Program-made: the position numbers and the translations under genes
Shown here: positions 28,606 through 37,818 of the stretch, in pieces
Numbering within the stretch: position 1 is the stretch's first letter
Layout of the letters: each line of letters starts with the position of its first letter
Source: Synechococcus sp. MW101C3
GTDB lineage: Bacteria > Cyanobacteriota > Cyanobacteriia > PCC-6307 > Cyanobiaceae
DNA: 64,000 nt
NCBI RefSeq assembly: GCF_002252635.1
Contig: NZ_NQKX01000010.1
Span: forward strand, 62,001 to 126,000
Direction of reading: 5' to 3'
Notes under the pieces: generated by a model
Database searches by the model: none
What the model was told of the DNA's origin: nothing
Seen by the model: the letters and a program-made list of their open reading frames with translations, nothing else

Positions 28606-29453
28606 CAACGCCGCGCCGCATCGCCCTCTGTCTTCAGTACGAGGGCTCCTGCTATCACGGCTGGCAACGGCAGCCTCATCAGTCCAGTGTTCAGAGCACC
28701 CTGGACCAGGCCATTGCTGTGCTTGAGCCCCCACCTTCACCCTCCACAGTTGCGGCAGGCCGCACCGATGCAGGTGTTCATGCCGCAGGTCAGGTGGTGC
28801 ATTTCGATGCCACAGGCCCGATTCCTGCCGAGCGCTGGCCCGCAGCCCTGAACGGACGCTTACCTGCGAGCATCCGCGTGCTTGCTGCCTCTGAGCAGCC
28901 TCAGAGCTGGCACGCCTGCTTCTCCGCCACCTACCGGCGCTACCGCTACACCCTCTACAACGGGCGCACTCCCAACCTCTTCCTGGCGCCATTCACCTGG
29001 CATCGCTACCGCCACCGGCTCGATGAGAACCGGATGCGTGCCGCGCTGGAAGGAATGCTCGGCACCCACAACTTCGCCGCTTTCCAGCGGGCCGGGAGCA
29101 GCCGCCCCCATGCCCGCACCACCGTTCAGGATGTGAGCCTGGAACGCGACGGCGACCTGATCACCGTGGAGATCCAGGCCAGTGGCTTCCTCTACGGCAT
29201 GGTACGCCTGGTGCTGGGCCAGCTTGTGGCTCTCGGCGAGGGCCGGCTCAGCCTCGAGCAGTTCGAGCACCGTTGGCGCACCGGTGCGCGCGCTGAGGTG
29301 AAGGAAGCGGCTCCGCCCCAGGGCCTTTGCCTGCTGCGGGTTGGGTACCCACAGCCAATCTTCCCCATGAGCGCATGGTATGATTGCCAACCGCGATTCA
29401 GGTTGAGAAGCCAGGATCCGCCGGAGTTTTCGCCTCTTTCGCCCAGCTCCTGA
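28602..29453 (+). CDS. truA: tRNA pseudouridine(38-40) synthase TruA, non-canonical start
   Basis: TruA makes pseudouridine at positions 38-40 of tRNA anticodon arms. The conserved N-terminal sequence [20 protein letters not shown] begins around 28614, and the catalytic motif [10 protein letters not shown] (Asp) lies near 28756. Further landmarks are [13 protein letters not shown] and [17 protein letters not shown]. The only standard start in frame, GTG 28719, would remove the conserved N-terminal strand. Upstream there is no ATG, GTG or TTG before the frame runs deep into rplQ. The CTG at 28602 overlaps the rplQ TGA (CTGA), so initiation there by coupling is proposed. The product would be about 283 residues. 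Confidence 0.8.
   Translation: MTTPRRIALCLQYEGSCYHGWQRQPHQSSVQSTLDQAIAVLEPPPSPSTVAAGRTDAGVHAAGQVVHFDATGPIPAERWPAALNGRLPASIRVLAASEQPQSWHACFSATYRRYRYTLYNGRTPNLFLAPFTWHRYRHRLDENRMRAALEGMLGTHNFAAFQRAGSSRPHARTTVQDVSLERDGDLITVEIQASGFLYGMVRLVLGQLVALGEGRLSLEQFEHRWRTGARAEVKEAAPPQGLCLLRVGYPQPIFPMSAWYDCQPRFRLRSQDPPEFSPLSPSS
29375..29384 (+). promoter_or_regulatory. Candidate extended -10 promoter for rplM-rpsI-rpmE
   Basis: The sequence ATGGTATGAT holds the extended -10 form TGnTATGAT (TG at 29376-29377, TATGAT at 29379-29384). It lies within the 3' end of truA, about 265 bp before rplM. No good -35 is visible, as is common with extended -10 promoters. Confidence 0.45.
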
Positions 29454-29647
29454 AACCAAGTCCAGCGGGCCTTTCGCGGCCGCCTCCAAGGGATTTACCC
29501 AGGAGCTGGAGAAGGCGACGGTCTAGGCTCCGGATCAGCGATGGGCTCAACGTTCTCTCCATGCGGAGACAACAGGGCCACCTCCCTCCTGTCCAGCCCC
29601 CCCATTCAGCGGGATGGCGCAATCCCTCCGTCCGGCCTGCCGGTGCA

Positions 29648-30100
29648 ATGAACAAGACCTCCGTCCCCTCTCCTGATTCCCTTGATCGCCAGTGGTACCT
29701 GGTTGATGCAGAGAATCAAACGCTCGGCCGTCTGGCCAGCGAGGTGGCCAGCGTGCTGCGCGGCAAGAACAGCCCTTCCTTCACCCCTCACCTTGATACC
29801 GGCGATTTCGTCGTGGTCGTCAACGCCGACAAGGTGCGTGTGAGCGGCAACAAGCCCGAGCAGAAGATCTACCGGCGCCATTCCGGCCGCCCCGGCGGCA
29901 TGAAAACCGAAACCTTCGCCGCCCTGCAGGCTCGCCTCCCTGAGCGCATCGTTGAGAAGGCGATCAAGGGGATGCTGCCCCACAACGCCCTCGGGCGGCA
30001 GATGTTCCGCAAGCTGAAGGTCTACAAGGGTGCCGAGCATCCGCACGCCGCTCAGCAGCCCCAGCCCCTGGCCCTCGATCCTTCCGCTTCCGCACGATGA
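29648..30100 (+). CDS. rplM: 50S ribosomal protein L13
   Basis: A 150-residue L13 with [62 protein letters not shown] and [18 protein letters not shown]. It is essential early in 50S assembly. A 194-bp leader separates it from truA, and a CCGGC/GCCGG inverted repeat (29632-29643) lies just before the ATG. rpsI overlaps its stop by 4 nt (ATGA), the usual rplM-rpsI coupling. Confidence 0.97.
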   Translation: MNKTSVPSPDSLDRQWYLVDAENQTLGRLASEVASVLRGKNSPSFTPHLDTGDFVVVVNADKVRVSGNKPEQKIYRRHSGRPGGMKTETFAALQARLPERIVEKAIKGMLPHNALGRQMFRKLKVYKGAEHPHAAQQPQPLALDPSASAR

Positions 30101-30504
30101 GCACCTCCACCAATCGCGTCGTCTACTGGGGAACCGGCCGCCGCAAGACAGCCGTCGCCCGTGTGCGCGTGGTGCCCGGCACCGGCGCCATCACGATCAA
30201 TGGCCGCCCCGGCGACAACTACCTGAACTACAACCCCAGCTACCTCGCTGCGGTCAAAGCACCCCTCGACACCCTGGGGCTGTCCACCGACTACGACCTG
30301 TTGGTCAACGTCAAAGGCGGCGGCCTCACTGGGCAAGCCGATGCGATCAAGCAGGGGGCTGCCCGTGCGCTTTGTGATCTCTCCCCAGACAACCGCAAAC
30401 CGCTGAAGACCGAAGGCCACCTGAGCCGCGACCCCCGGGCCAAGGAGCGTCGCAAATACGGCCTCAAGAAAGCCCGCAAGGCTCCCCAGTTCTCCAAGCG
30501 CTGA
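30097..30504 (+). CDS. rpsI: 30S ribosomal protein S9
   Basis: A 135-residue S9 with the conserved [28 protein letters not shown] and the C-terminal tail [24 protein letters not shown], whose last residues touch P-site tRNA. It starts within the rplM stop (ATGA overlap). Confidence 0.98.
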   Translation: MSTSTNRVVYWGTGRRKTAVARVRVVPGTGAITINGRPGDNYLNYNPSYLAAVKAPLDTLGLSTDYDLLVNVKGGGLTGQADAIKQGAARALCDLSPDNRKPLKTEGHLSRDPRAKERRKYGLKKARKAPQFSKR

Positions 30505-30512
30505 TCCACGTC

Positions 30513-30791
30513 ATGCCCAAGAGCGACATCCATCCCACCTGGTACCCCGATGCCAAGGTGATCTGCAACGGAGAGGTGGTGATGACCACCGGCTCCACTC
30601 ATCCCGAGCTCAACGTCGACGTGTGGAGCGGCAATCACCCCTTCTACACAGGCACCCAGAAGATCCTCGACACCGAAGGTCGCGTCGACCGCTTCATGCG
30701 CAAGTACGGCATGGCCAGCACCGACAGCGCCAAGAAAGCCACAGCACCGGCGGCCGAAGCAGTCAGCGAAACCCCTGCAGCCGACGCTTGA
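30513..30791 (+). CDS. rpmE: 50S ribosomal protein L31 (C- type)
   Basis: A 92-residue L31 starting MPKSDIHPTWYPDAKVICNGE, with SGNHPFYTGTQKILDTEGRVDRFMRKYGM. Only one cysteine remains of the zinc set, so it is the zinc-independent C- form. The Ala-rich acidic tail (about 70-92) extends beyond the usual length. L31 bridges the subunits. A strong terminator follows 52 bp downstream. Confidence 0.95.
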   Translation: MPKSDIHPTWYPDAKVICNGEVVMTTGSTHPELNVDVWSGNHPFYTGTQKILDTEGRVDRFMRKYGMASTDSAKKATAPAAEAVSETPAADA

Positions 30792-30843
30792 GACCCTGCC
30801 GGTCTGGCCTCCCACCCGGCACCGTGCTGATTTCACACCCACG

Positions 30844-30872
30844 GCCGGATGCTCCAGGGCATCCGGCTTTTT
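30844..30872 (+). terminator. Intrinsic terminator after rpmE
   Basis: GCCGGATGC-TCCAGG-GCATCCGGC is a perfect 9-bp stem with a 6-nt loop, followed by TTTTT. It should end the ribosomal super-cluster transcript, leaving prfA partly to read-through or its own promoter. Confidence 0.85.
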
Positions 30873-30893
30873 GCTGAGCGCGCCACCGCTGCC

Positions 30894-31991
30894 ATGGACC
30901 CTGCCTTCCTCGCCGAACGTCTGGAAGCCGTCCGTCTGACCTTCACCACCCTGGAGCGGCAACTCGCCGATCCGGCGGTGGCCGCCGATCCGGCCCAGCT
31001 GCAGCACCTGGCCCGCGAACGGTCACGGCTCGAACCGCTGGTGCTCGATTACGCCTGCTGGAACGAGCTGCGGCGAGAGTGGACCCAGACCCGACAACTG
31101 CTGAAGGAGAGCCGCGGCGACGCTGAACTGGAGCTGATGGCCCAGGAAGAGCTGGCGAGCCTGACGGCCCGGATCGGTGCCACTGAGGAACGCCTCACCC
31201 TCGCCTTGCTGCCAAGCGATCCCCGCGATGAGCGCAGCGTGATGCTGGAGATCCGCGCCGGCGCCGGCGGCGACGAAGCCTCGCTCTGGGCCGGGGACCT
31301 GGCCCGGATGTACGAACGCCATGCCCAGACGCTCGGCTGGCAGGTGCAGCCCGTCAGCGCGTCTGAAGCCGATCTCGGTGGCTACAAGGAGGTGATCCTC
31401 TCGATCCGTGGGGATGGGGTGTACAGCCAGCTGAAGTACGAAGCCGGCGTGCACCGGGTGCAGCGGGTTCCCGCCACCGAGTCGCAGGGGCGGGTGCACA
31501 CTTCCACCGCCACCGTGGCCGTCATGCCCGAAGCGGATCCAGTGGAAGTGCAGCTTGACCCCAGCGACCTGGAGATCAGCACGGCTCGCTCAGGGGGCGC
31601 CGGCGGACAGAACGTCAACAAGGTGGAGACCGCCGTCGATCTCCTCCACAAACCCACCGGCATTCGCGTCTTCTGTACCCAGGAGCGCTCCCAGCTTCAG
31701 AACCGGGAGCGGGCTCTGGCGATCCTGCGGGCGAAGCTGCTGGAGCGTGAACTGGCGGCCGCGGCCGCAGCCGAAAGTTCGCAGCGACGGGCCCAGGTCG
31801 GCAGCGGCGACCGCAGCGAAAAGATCCGCACCTACAACGTGAAAGACAACCGGGTGACCGATCACCGGCTCGGCCGAAACTTCGCGCTCGAGGCGGTGCT
31901 GCAGGGCCAGTTGGGCGAAGTGATCGCAGCCTGCATCGCCGCCGATCAACGCCGGCAACTGGAGCAGCTGGCGGCTGACGCAGCGGCGTGA
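30894..31991 (+). CDS. prfA: Peptide chain release factor 1
   Basis: A 365-residue RF1 that reads UAA and UAG. The codon-recognition PAT (PxT) is in [18 protein letters not shown] and the catalytic GGQ is in [14 protein letters not shown]. Domain 1 is helical (about 1-110). ATG 30894 gives the usual length; the frame opens earlier at 30849 inside the preceding terminator. It lies directly behind the terminator of the rpmE operon. Confidence 0.96.
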   Translation: MDPAFLAERLEAVRLTFTTLERQLADPAVAADPAQLQHLARERSRLEPLVLDYACWNELRREWTQTRQLLKESRGDAELELMAQEELASLTARIGATEERLTLALLPSDPRDERSVMLEIRAGAGGDEASLWAGDLARMYERHAQTLGWQVQPVSASEADLGGYKEVILSIRGDGVYSQLKYEAGVHRVQRVPATESQGRVHTSTATVAVMPEADPVEVQLDPSDLEISTARSGGAGGQNVNKVETAVDLLHKPTGIRVFCTQERSQLQNRERALAILRAKLLERELAAAAAAESSQRRAQVGSGDRSEKIRTYNVKDNRVTDHRLGRNFALEAVLQGQLGEVIAACIAADQRRQLEQLAADAAA

Positions 31992-32045
31992 ACACTGATG
32001 GGCTGCTTGGCCCATCAGCGGGAGGTCCGTTGTCTGGCGCCGGCT

Positions 32046-32543
32046 TCAGGCCCCGATCACATACTTGGCCCACTCGCGACGGCCGGAGCGGATCTGGCGT
32101 GTGGCCTCGAAGTAGAGGGTGCTCACGGGCCGCCGCGGCACCCTCGCCAGTGGCATGGAGGCCTCGCGCGGGGTGCGGTTGCCCTTGCGAACGTTGCAGC
32201 GCAGACAGGCGGTGGTCACGTTTTCCCAGCTGTCGCCCCCTCCTCTGCTGCGGGGGATCACGTGATCGATCGACAGCTGATCGCCCTGATAGCCGCAGTA
32301 TTGGCAGGAATGGCCGTCGCGCTGAAAGACATTGCGGCGGGTCAGGGGCAGCTCCTTGAAGGGCACGCGCACGAACTGGCGCAGCCGGATCACCGATGGC
32401 AGCAGCAGATCGTCCCGCAGGATGCGGCTGCTGTCGTGTTCGAGGCCTTCCGCCTTCCCCTTCAGCACCATCACCGTGGCACGACGCCAGGTCGTGATGT
32501 TCAACGGCTCATAGGAGGCGTTCAGTACGAGAACCTGGCTCAC
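32046..32543 (-). CDS. HNH endonuclease family protein
   Basis: A 165-residue protein with an HNH/beta-beta-alpha-metal domain. CQYCGYQGDQLSIDHVIPRSRGGGDSWENV carries a CxxC pair, the catalytic His in DHVIP and the Asn, and ACLRCNVRKGNRT provides the second CxxC. The N-terminal VLNASYEPLNITTWRRA is typical of a small HNH family widespread in cyanobacteria, whose cellular role is unknown. It is convergent with prfA (54 bp) and divergent from alr. It does not look like a homing endonuclease, as no intron or intein is adjacent. Confidence 0.85.
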   Translation of the reverse strand: MSQVLVLNASYEPLNITTWRRATVMVLKGKAEGLEHDSSRILRDDLLLPSVIRLRQFVRVPFKELPLTRRNVFQRDGHSCQYCGYQGDQLSIDHVIPRSRGGGDSWENVTTACLRCNVRKGNRTPREASMPLARVPRRPVSTLYFEATRQIRSGRREWAKYVIGA

Positions 32544-32668
32544 GACGCTCTGTCGAGGGGAGGCATGCCAGACCTCCTGCGTGGCGGCATGCTAATGGGA
32601 GTTTCTGGTCCTGCTTCAGATCCGCTCCAGGTTCGCTCTACGCGGCTCCCTGCCACGCCCTCGCCCGG

Positions 32669-33895
32669 ATGATTCCCGCTTCCGACGCTCCTTCCTTCCC
32701 CTCCGCCACTCCCTCCACCACCGACGCCCCGCTCGCTTGCGGTCTGCATCCCACCCAGCGAGCATGGGTGGAGGTGGATGCTGCGGCAATCCAGCGCAAC
32801 GCCAGCCGGTTGCAGCGCTTTCTCAGCCCCGGCTGCGCGTTGATGGCCGTTGTCAAGGCCGATGGCTATGGCCATGGCGCCCTGCCCGTGGCGCAGGCGG
32901 CGCTGGCCGGCGGTGCCAGCTCACTCGGGGTGGCCACCCTGCAGGAAGGTGTGGATCTGCGGCAGCGGGGAGTTAAGGCACCGATCCTGGTGATGGGCAA
33001 TCTGGTGGGCGCCGAAGAGCTTCATAGCTGCCTGCACTGGCAGCTGATGCCCACGATCAGCACGCTGGAGGAGGCCAGCTTGAGCCACCGCCTGGCGGCA
33101 GGCACCGGTCGCCGTATGGCGGTGCATCTCAAGCTCGACACCGGCATGGCCCGGCTGGGGGTCGACTGGCGCGTGGGTGCCCAGCTGCTGGAGTCGCTGC
33201 ATGACCTCGACCACCTGGAGGTGGCCGGGCTGTATTCCCATCTCGCTGATGCCGATGCCCCTGACGCCGGCGGCTCCGATCTGACCCGCCAGCAGCAGGA
33301 GCGGTTCGAATGCGTGCTGTGCCAGGCCGCGAACCGCGGGCTGGCCACCGGCCTGCGTCATCTCGCCAACTCCGCCGGCAGCCTGCGCGGGCCTTCCCTC
33401 CACTACGACCTGGTGCGGGTCGGCCTGGCCCTCTACGGCCATGCGCCTGCCCCCCATCTGGCCACGCAGGTGCAGCTGGAGCCGGCCATGGGGGTTCGTG
33501 CCCGGGTCACCCTGCTGCGCGATGTCCCAGCCGGCGTGGGGGTGAGCTACGGCCACCAATGGCGCGCGCCGCGGCCCAGCCGCCTGGCGGTGGTGGCGAT
33601 CGGTTACGCCGATGGCGTGCCGCGCTCCCTATCCAGCCGCATGGAGGTGCTGTTCGCGGGCCACCGGCTGCGCCAGGTGGGTGCGATCACCATGGATCAG
33701 CTGTTGATCGATGCCACCGACGAACCCGAGCTGCGCGTGGGATCGGTGGTGACGTTGCTGGGCTGCGACGGGGACATTCGCATCGGTCCGGAGCACTGGG
33801 CCGCCACCTGCGGCACCATCCCCTGGGAGATCCTCTGCGGCTTCAAGCATCGGTTACCGCGGCTCCGTCCCGACGAGGCCTGTCACAGGCGCTGA
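32669..33895 (+). CDS. alr: Alanine racemase
   Basis: A 408-residue PLP enzyme making D-alanine for peptidoglycan. The PLP lysine is Lys63 in AVVKADGYGHG. The substrate and PLP-phosphate regions follow (KLDTGMARLG; LANSAGSL; HYDLVRVGLALYG), and the second-subunit catalytic Tyr is in GVGVSYGHQW. The first ~30 residues are a Ser/Pro/Ala-rich extension, so a later start is possible, though no Met lies before WVEVDAAAI. tRNA-Ser follows 18 bp downstream. Confidence 0.93.
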   Translation: MIPASDAPSFPSATPSTTDAPLACGLHPTQRAWVEVDAAAIQRNASRLQRFLSPGCALMAVVKADGYGHGALPVAQAALAGGASSLGVATLQEGVDLRQRGVKAPILVMGNLVGAEELHSCLHWQLMPTISTLEEASLSHRLAAGTGRRMAVHLKLDTGMARLGVDWRVGAQLLESLHDLDHLEVAGLYSHLADADAPDAGGSDLTRQQQERFECVLCQAANRGLATGLRHLANSAGSLRGPSLHYDLVRVGLALYGHAPAPHLATQVQLEPAMGVRARVTLLRDVPAGVGVSYGHQWRAPRPSRLAVVAIGYADGVPRSLSSRMEVLFAGHRLRQVGAITMDQLLIDATDEPELRVGSVVTLLGCDGDIRIGPEHWAATCGTIPWEILCGFKHRLPRLRPDEACHRR

Positions 33896-33913
33896 TAAGC
33901 TTTGCCAGCCCCT

Positions 33914-34002
33914 GGAGAGGTGGCTGAGTGGTTGAAAGCGGCTCCCTGCTAAGGAGTTACAGGAGGCAACTTCTGTCGAGGGTTCGAATCCCTCCCTCTC
34001 CG
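33914..34002 (+). tRNA. trnS: tRNA-Ser(GCU)
   Basis: An 89-nt class II tRNA. The acceptor GGAGAGG/CCTCTCC pairs with discriminator G, the anticodon loop CTGCTAA gives anticodon GCT, the variable arm is long, and the T-loop GGTTCGAATCC is standard. CCA is not encoded. It reads AGC/AGU serine codons. Confidence 0.95.
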
Positions 34003-34037
34003 TTCCCTGGTTCTGCAGCTCCCGCGCTGCTCCTGGC

Positions 34038-35039
34038 TCACTGAAGCGTGGGCCTGCCTTGGCGCTGCTGGTCAGTGGCGGCCTTTGCATCGGCAGGCCG
34101 CACCTCTGGATCCACGGCGCTGGCTTTCAGCAGGCCGGCAGCCAGCTGGGGCAACAGGCGTGCATCCTGCGCCCGTTCGGACCCCTCGCTGAACACCACC
34201 AGCAGAAAGGGACGATGGCCCTCCATCTCCACATAGGCAGCATCGTGGCGGGCCTGGCTCATCCAGCCCGCCTTGCTCCAGAGCCGGGCGGACAGCGGCA
34301 GCCCTTCACCGAGGAAGCCGTCCACCTGATTCTCTGGATCCGCCGCCCGCAGCGCTGGATCGAGAGGACGCCGCAGCAACTCGCGCATACGGGCACTCGC
34401 CAGTGGCGATACGAAGGCGCCCGCCATGGCGGCATGCAGCAGGCGGGCAGTGGCATCGCTGCTCAGCCGGTTGCGGTTGGCGCGATCGGGTCCGTAGAAC
34501 TGGCGCTCCCGCCCGTAAGGGCCATCGCCCCAGGTCTTCTGACAGAGGTTGCAGGCCTCCATCTCGGGCCAGCCCAGGCGGGCGAACCAGCGGTTCACCA
34601 GCTGACGTTGCGCCATCCAGGCGTCCAGAGCGGCCGGAGGCAGGTCCGGACCGCTGGTGGTGCCGGTCAGCATGTCCACCACATAGCCGGTGGCGTCGTT
34701 GTTCGAGTCACGGATCATGTCCGCGAGGGAGCGCCGCAGCTCCGGCGACTCCTCCAGCAACTGGCGCTGCAGCCAGGCTTCCGCCGCCGCCAGATAGAAG
34801 AGCTTCACCACGCTGGCGGGGTAGACGGAGCGGCCACCCGCCCAACTCGCTCCGGCCGGCGGCAGGGCCCAGAACGTCGCCGGATCAAGCCCATCGGCCT
34901 GGCCGATCAAGGAGGTCTCGTACCGCAGCCAGGTGACGGCAAGCTGATCGGCAAGACCGGGCCGGGCCTGCCCTTCCAGTTCGCGGAGCCGCTCCTGCAG
35001 GATCGTGCCCATGGCCCCATCCGGGCGGTAGAACGCCAT
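34038..35039 (-). CDS. Class A beta-lactamase-like serine hydrolase
   Basis: A 333-residue protein of the beta-lactamase/transpeptidase-like fold. SVVK at about 76-79 is the SxxK active site and SNN at about 112-114 replaces SDN. SKAGW stands where KTG is usual. No obvious signal peptide follows ATG 35039; the longer open frame upstream is low-complexity and overlaps the divergent gene. With altered motifs it is more likely a peptidoglycan-related hydrolase or an esterase than a resistance enzyme. It is paired head to head with an NlpC/P60 gene. Confidence 0.75.
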   Translation of the reverse strand: MAFYRPDGAMGTILQERLRELEGQARPGLADQLAVTWLRYETSLIGQADGLDPATFWALPPAGASWAGGRSVYPASVVKLFYLAAAEAWLQRQLLEESPELRRSLADMIRDSNNDATGYVVDMLTGTTSGPDLPPAALDAWMAQRQLVNRWFARLGWPEMEACNLCQKTWGDGPYGRERQFYGPDRANRNRLSSDATARLLHAAMAGAFVSPLASARMRELLRRPLDPALRAADPENQVDGFLGEGLPLSARLWSKAGWMSQARHDAAYVEMEGHRPFLLVVFSEGSERAQDARLLPQLAAGLLKASAVDPEVRPADAKAATDQQRQGRPTLQ

Positions 35040-35041
35040 CG

Positions 35042-35794
35042 ATGTCGGCCACGGGAATGGTGAGATTAGGCACTCCCGCAGCGGCGGAACTGCTGGTGAC
35101 AGGCAGCCTCTGGCGCCTGCTGGCCCCGCTGGACGGGTACAGCCGCCCCAGCGGGGCGGGGCTCGCCACCCAGGCCGCGGCAGGGCGCTGCCTGGAGGTG
35201 CTCCAGGCAGCAACGCCGCCGGAGGGAAGGCTGCGGGTGCGGCTGCTCGAAGACGGCTACGGCTGCTGGCTGGATGCGGGTGAACTGGCCGGCATGGCGG
35301 AAGCGGCAGCCCGTCCGTTGCCGCGGCTGCTGACGGCGGCAGCGATCCAGGCCCGGCTGCCTGAGGTGCTGGAATTTGCGGCCGGCGCTGCCGCCCACCC
35401 CAACCACTACCTCTGGGGAGGCACCACCGGCCCCCACTACGACTGCTCCGGGTTCATCCAGAGCGCGTTTGCCCAGGCGGGGATCTGGATTCCCCGTGAC
35501 GCCTATCAACAGGAACGGTTCTGCCAGCCGGTGGCGGTGAGCCCCTCCACCCTGACGCTGCTACGACCGGGGGACCTGATCTTCTTCGGCCGTCCGCAAC
35601 GCTGCACCCATGTGGGACTGCACCTGGGCTCCGGGCGCTATCTGCACAGCTCCGGACGCGACCACGGCCGCAACGGTCTGGGCATCGACCATCTGCCCCC
35701 CTGGGACACGCATCCGGTGGCCAGCCACTACCGCCGGGAACTGCGGGGCGCCGGCAGGGTGGTCCACTGCCATGACGGCAGCCCACTCCCGTAA
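35042..35794 (+). CDS. NlpC/P60 family cell-wall hydrolase
   Basis: A 250-residue protein with an N-terminal SH3-like region (about 10-85) and a C-terminal NlpC/P60 papain-like domain. The catalytic Cys135 is in HYDCSGFIQ, His190 in CTHVGLHLG, and the third polar residue is probably His202 in YLHSSG. It is predicted to cut the peptide stem of peptidoglycan (gamma-D-Glu bond). No clear signal peptide is visible. ATG 35042 is 2 bp from the divergent start; ATG 35057 would give more room for a ribosome site and is a fair alternative. Confidence 0.85.
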   Translation: MSATGMVRLGTPAAAELLVTGSLWRLLAPLDGYSRPSGAGLATQAAAGRCLEVLQAATPPEGRLRVRLLEDGYGCWLDAGELAGMAEAAARPLPRLLTAAAIQARLPEVLEFAAGAAAHPNHYLWGGTTGPHYDCSGFIQSAFAQAGIWIPRDAYQQERFCQPVAVSPSTLTLLRPGDLIFFGRPQRCTHVGLHLGSGRYLHSSGRDHGRNGLGIDHLPPWDTHPVASHYRRELRGAGRVVHCHDGSPLP

Positions 35795-35824
35795 GTTGCA
35801 GGCTCACCTCTTTCCGCCAGCCCC

Positions 35825-36823
35825 ATGAGCGCGCCCCTCCGGCTGGAGCTCTCGGTGGTGATCCCCCTCTACAACGAGGAAGAAAGCCTGCCACCGCTGG
35901 TGGAGCAGGTGCTGAGCGCCGTGCGTCCCCTGGGGCGGCCCTTCGAACTGGTGCTCGTCGACGACGGCTCCACCGACCGCACCGCCCAGGTGCTGACCGG
36001 TCTGGCCGCGCGCGTGCCGGAGCTGGTGGCCGTGCTGCTGCGGCGGAACTACGGCCAGACCGCTGCGATGGCGGCGGGTTTCGATGCCAGCACCGGCGTC
36101 ATGATCGTGACCCTCGACGGAGACCTGCAGAACGATCCGGCCGATATCCCACTGCTGCTGGAGCGGCTGGAGGACGGCTACGACCTGGTGAGCGGCTGGC
36201 GGCACCTGCGCAAGGACGCTGCCGTGCAACGGCTGCTGCCGTCGTTGATCGCCAACCGGCTGATCGCGCGGGTGACCGGGGTGCGCCTGCACGATTACGG
36301 CTGCTCGCTCAAGGCTTACCGCCGTGAAGTGGTGGCCGACATGAACCTCTACGGCGAGCTGCATCGCTTCCTTCCGGCGCTCGCGTTCATCGAGGGCGCC
36401 CGGATCGCCGAGGTGAAGGTGAACCACCATCCACGGCGCTTCGGCAGCAGCAAATACGGCATCGATCGCACCTTCCGGGTGCTGATGGATCTGCTCACGG
36501 TCTGGTTCATGAAGCGGTTCCTCACCCGTCCCATGCACGTGTTCGGGTTCGGGGGGCTGGCCTCCCTGGCAGTGGGCCTGCTGATCAGCCTCTACCTGCT
36601 GGGCGAGAAGGTTTTCCTCGATGCCGATATCGGCAATCGTCCCCTGCTGCTGGTGGCGGTGCTGGCGATCGTGGCCGGCATCCAGTTGTTCTGCTTCGGG
36701 CTGCTGGCGGAGCTGCAGATGCGTACCTATCACGAAAGCCAGGGGCGGCCCATCTACCGGGTGCGGCAGACCCTCAAGGGGCCCCGTGGCGCTGAGCTGG
36801 CCGCAGCGGTGGGCCCGGCCTGA
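35825..36823 (+). CDS. GT2 family glycosyltransferase (DPM1/GtrB-like)
   Basis: A 332-residue membrane glycosyltransferase. The N-terminal GT-A domain has [21 protein letters not shown] and LDGDLQNDP (DxD metal site). Two transmembrane helices follow near 238-262 and 275-302. This arrangement matches polyprenyl-phosphate glycosyltransferases of the GtrB type, which flip sugars for cell-envelope glycans. The acceptor is not known. It lies 30 bp after the NlpC gene and upstream of psaI. Confidence 0.87.
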   Translation: MSAPLRLELSVVIPLYNEEESLPPLVEQVLSAVRPLGRPFELVLVDDGSTDRTAQVLTGLAARVPELVAVLLRRNYGQTAAMAAGFDASTGVMIVTLDGDLQNDPADIPLLLERLEDGYDLVSGWRHLRKDAAVQRLLPSLIANRLIARVTGVRLHDYGCSLKAYRREVVADMNLYGELHRFLPALAFIEGARIAEVKVNHHPRRFGSSKYGIDRTFRVLMDLLTVWFMKRFLTRPMHVFGFGGLASLAVGLLISLYLLGEKVFLDADIGNRPLLLVAVLAIVAGIQLFCFGLLAELQMRTYHESQGRPIYRVRQTLKGPRGAELAAAVGPA

Positions 36824-36934
36824 GCGATGGGTTTGTCCCTGCCGGATTGAACTTTTATGTCGCCCTGTGCAGGCTTCTGAGCCTGGCCGAAAGCGATCCT
36901 TACAGTACCGGCGGTTGCTGTATTGGCCCAAGCC

Positions 36935-37051
36935 ATGACTGGAGAATTCGTAGCTGCCTGGCTGCCGTCGGTGTTCGTGCCTCTGGTGGGAATCCTCGGT
37001 CCTGCTGTCGCCATGGCCCTGCTGTTCAACGTGATCGAAGCCCGCGACTGA
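36935..37051 (+). CDS. psaI: Photosystem I reaction centre subunit VIII
   Basis: A 38-residue single-helix PSI subunit starting [19 protein letters not shown] and ending NVIEARD, which matches PsaI. It is too short for most gene callers. PsaI sits beside PsaL and helps stabilise PSI trimers. psaL begins 71 bp downstream, so the two are likely one transcript. Confidence 0.93.
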   Translation: MTGEFVAAWLPSVFVPLVGILGPAVAMALLFNVIEARD

Positions 37052-37122
37052 ACCGGTGCACGGGTCAACGCCCGCCGGTCTTTCGCTCCGCCCGTTCGCC
37101 TCCCCTTCGCTCGCTTCACCTC

Positions 37123-37614
37123 ATGACCGTCCACCCCGTCGCCGACCCCACCGTCGGCAACCTGGCCACCCCGATCAACAGCAGCTACTTCACCAAGGCG
37201 TTCCTGAACGCGTTGCCCGCCTACCGTCCGGCGTTGTCCCCCAACCGGCGTGGCCTGGAAGTGGGCATGGCCCACGGTTTCTTCCTCTATGGGCCTTTCG
37301 CCCTCACCGGGCCGCTGCGTCTCACCGAGTACGCCAGCACCGCCGGCCTTCTGGCCACGATCGGTCTGGTTTCGATTCTCACGGTCTGCCTGTCGATCTA
37401 CGGCACCGCCGGCACCGGTCCCAACGTGCAGCCCCCCGACGCCACGATCGACAATCCCCCCGCAGACCTCTTCACCAAGGCCGGTTGGGCTGAGTTCGCC
37501 AGCGGCTTCTGGCTCGGTGGCTGCGGCGGCGCCGCCTTCGCCTGGTTCCTGGCCGGTACCGCTCTGGTGGCTCCGCTCACCAACCTCGCCGGTGGCGTCT
37601 GGAGTGTGAACTGA
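37123..37614 (+). CDS. psaL: Photosystem I reaction centre subunit XI
   Basis: A 163-residue PsaL with [31 protein letters not shown], the chlorophyll-ligand region [17 protein letters not shown], and further hydrophobic helices up to the C terminus. PsaL mediates trimer formation in cyanobacterial PSI. ATG 37123 is fixed by the conserved [14 protein letters not shown] start. A strong terminator lies 29 bp after the stop. Confidence 0.96.
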   Translation: MTVHPVADPTVGNLATPINSSYFTKAFLNALPAYRPALSPNRRGLEVGMAHGFFLYGPFALTGPLRLTEYASTAGLLATIGLVSILTVCLSIYGTAGTGPNVQPPDATIDNPPADLFTKAGWAEFASGFWLGGCGGAAFAWFLAGTALVAPLTNLAGGVWSVN

Positions 37615-37642
37615 TGCGCTGAGTCGTCAGCGTTCACCTTGA

Positions 37643-37666
37643 AGCCCCGCCCAGGCGGGGCTTTTT
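37643..37666 (+). terminator. Intrinsic terminator of psaI-psaL
   Basis: AGCCCCGC-CCAG-GCGGGGCT forms a perfect 8-bp stem with a tetraloop and runs into TTTTT. It isolates psaIL from the downstream RND gene. Confidence 0.88.
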
Positions 37667-37818
37667 CATGGCCGGTACCCAGGTTGGCATCAGGCCGGCA
37701 CTGGCCCTGGGGCAGAAGCTGCGGCCCAGCAGCCGGCGCGGTGCCAAAACGGCTCAGGAGCGGGGGCAGTTTCTGTAAGGATTGGTGAACGACAGGCTTG
37801 AGTTGCGGGATCGGATCC

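Noticed and set aside
32046-32543. HNH protein as a homing endonuclease
   Set aside because: No intron, intein or group II features adjoin it, and the protein matches a general small HNH family.
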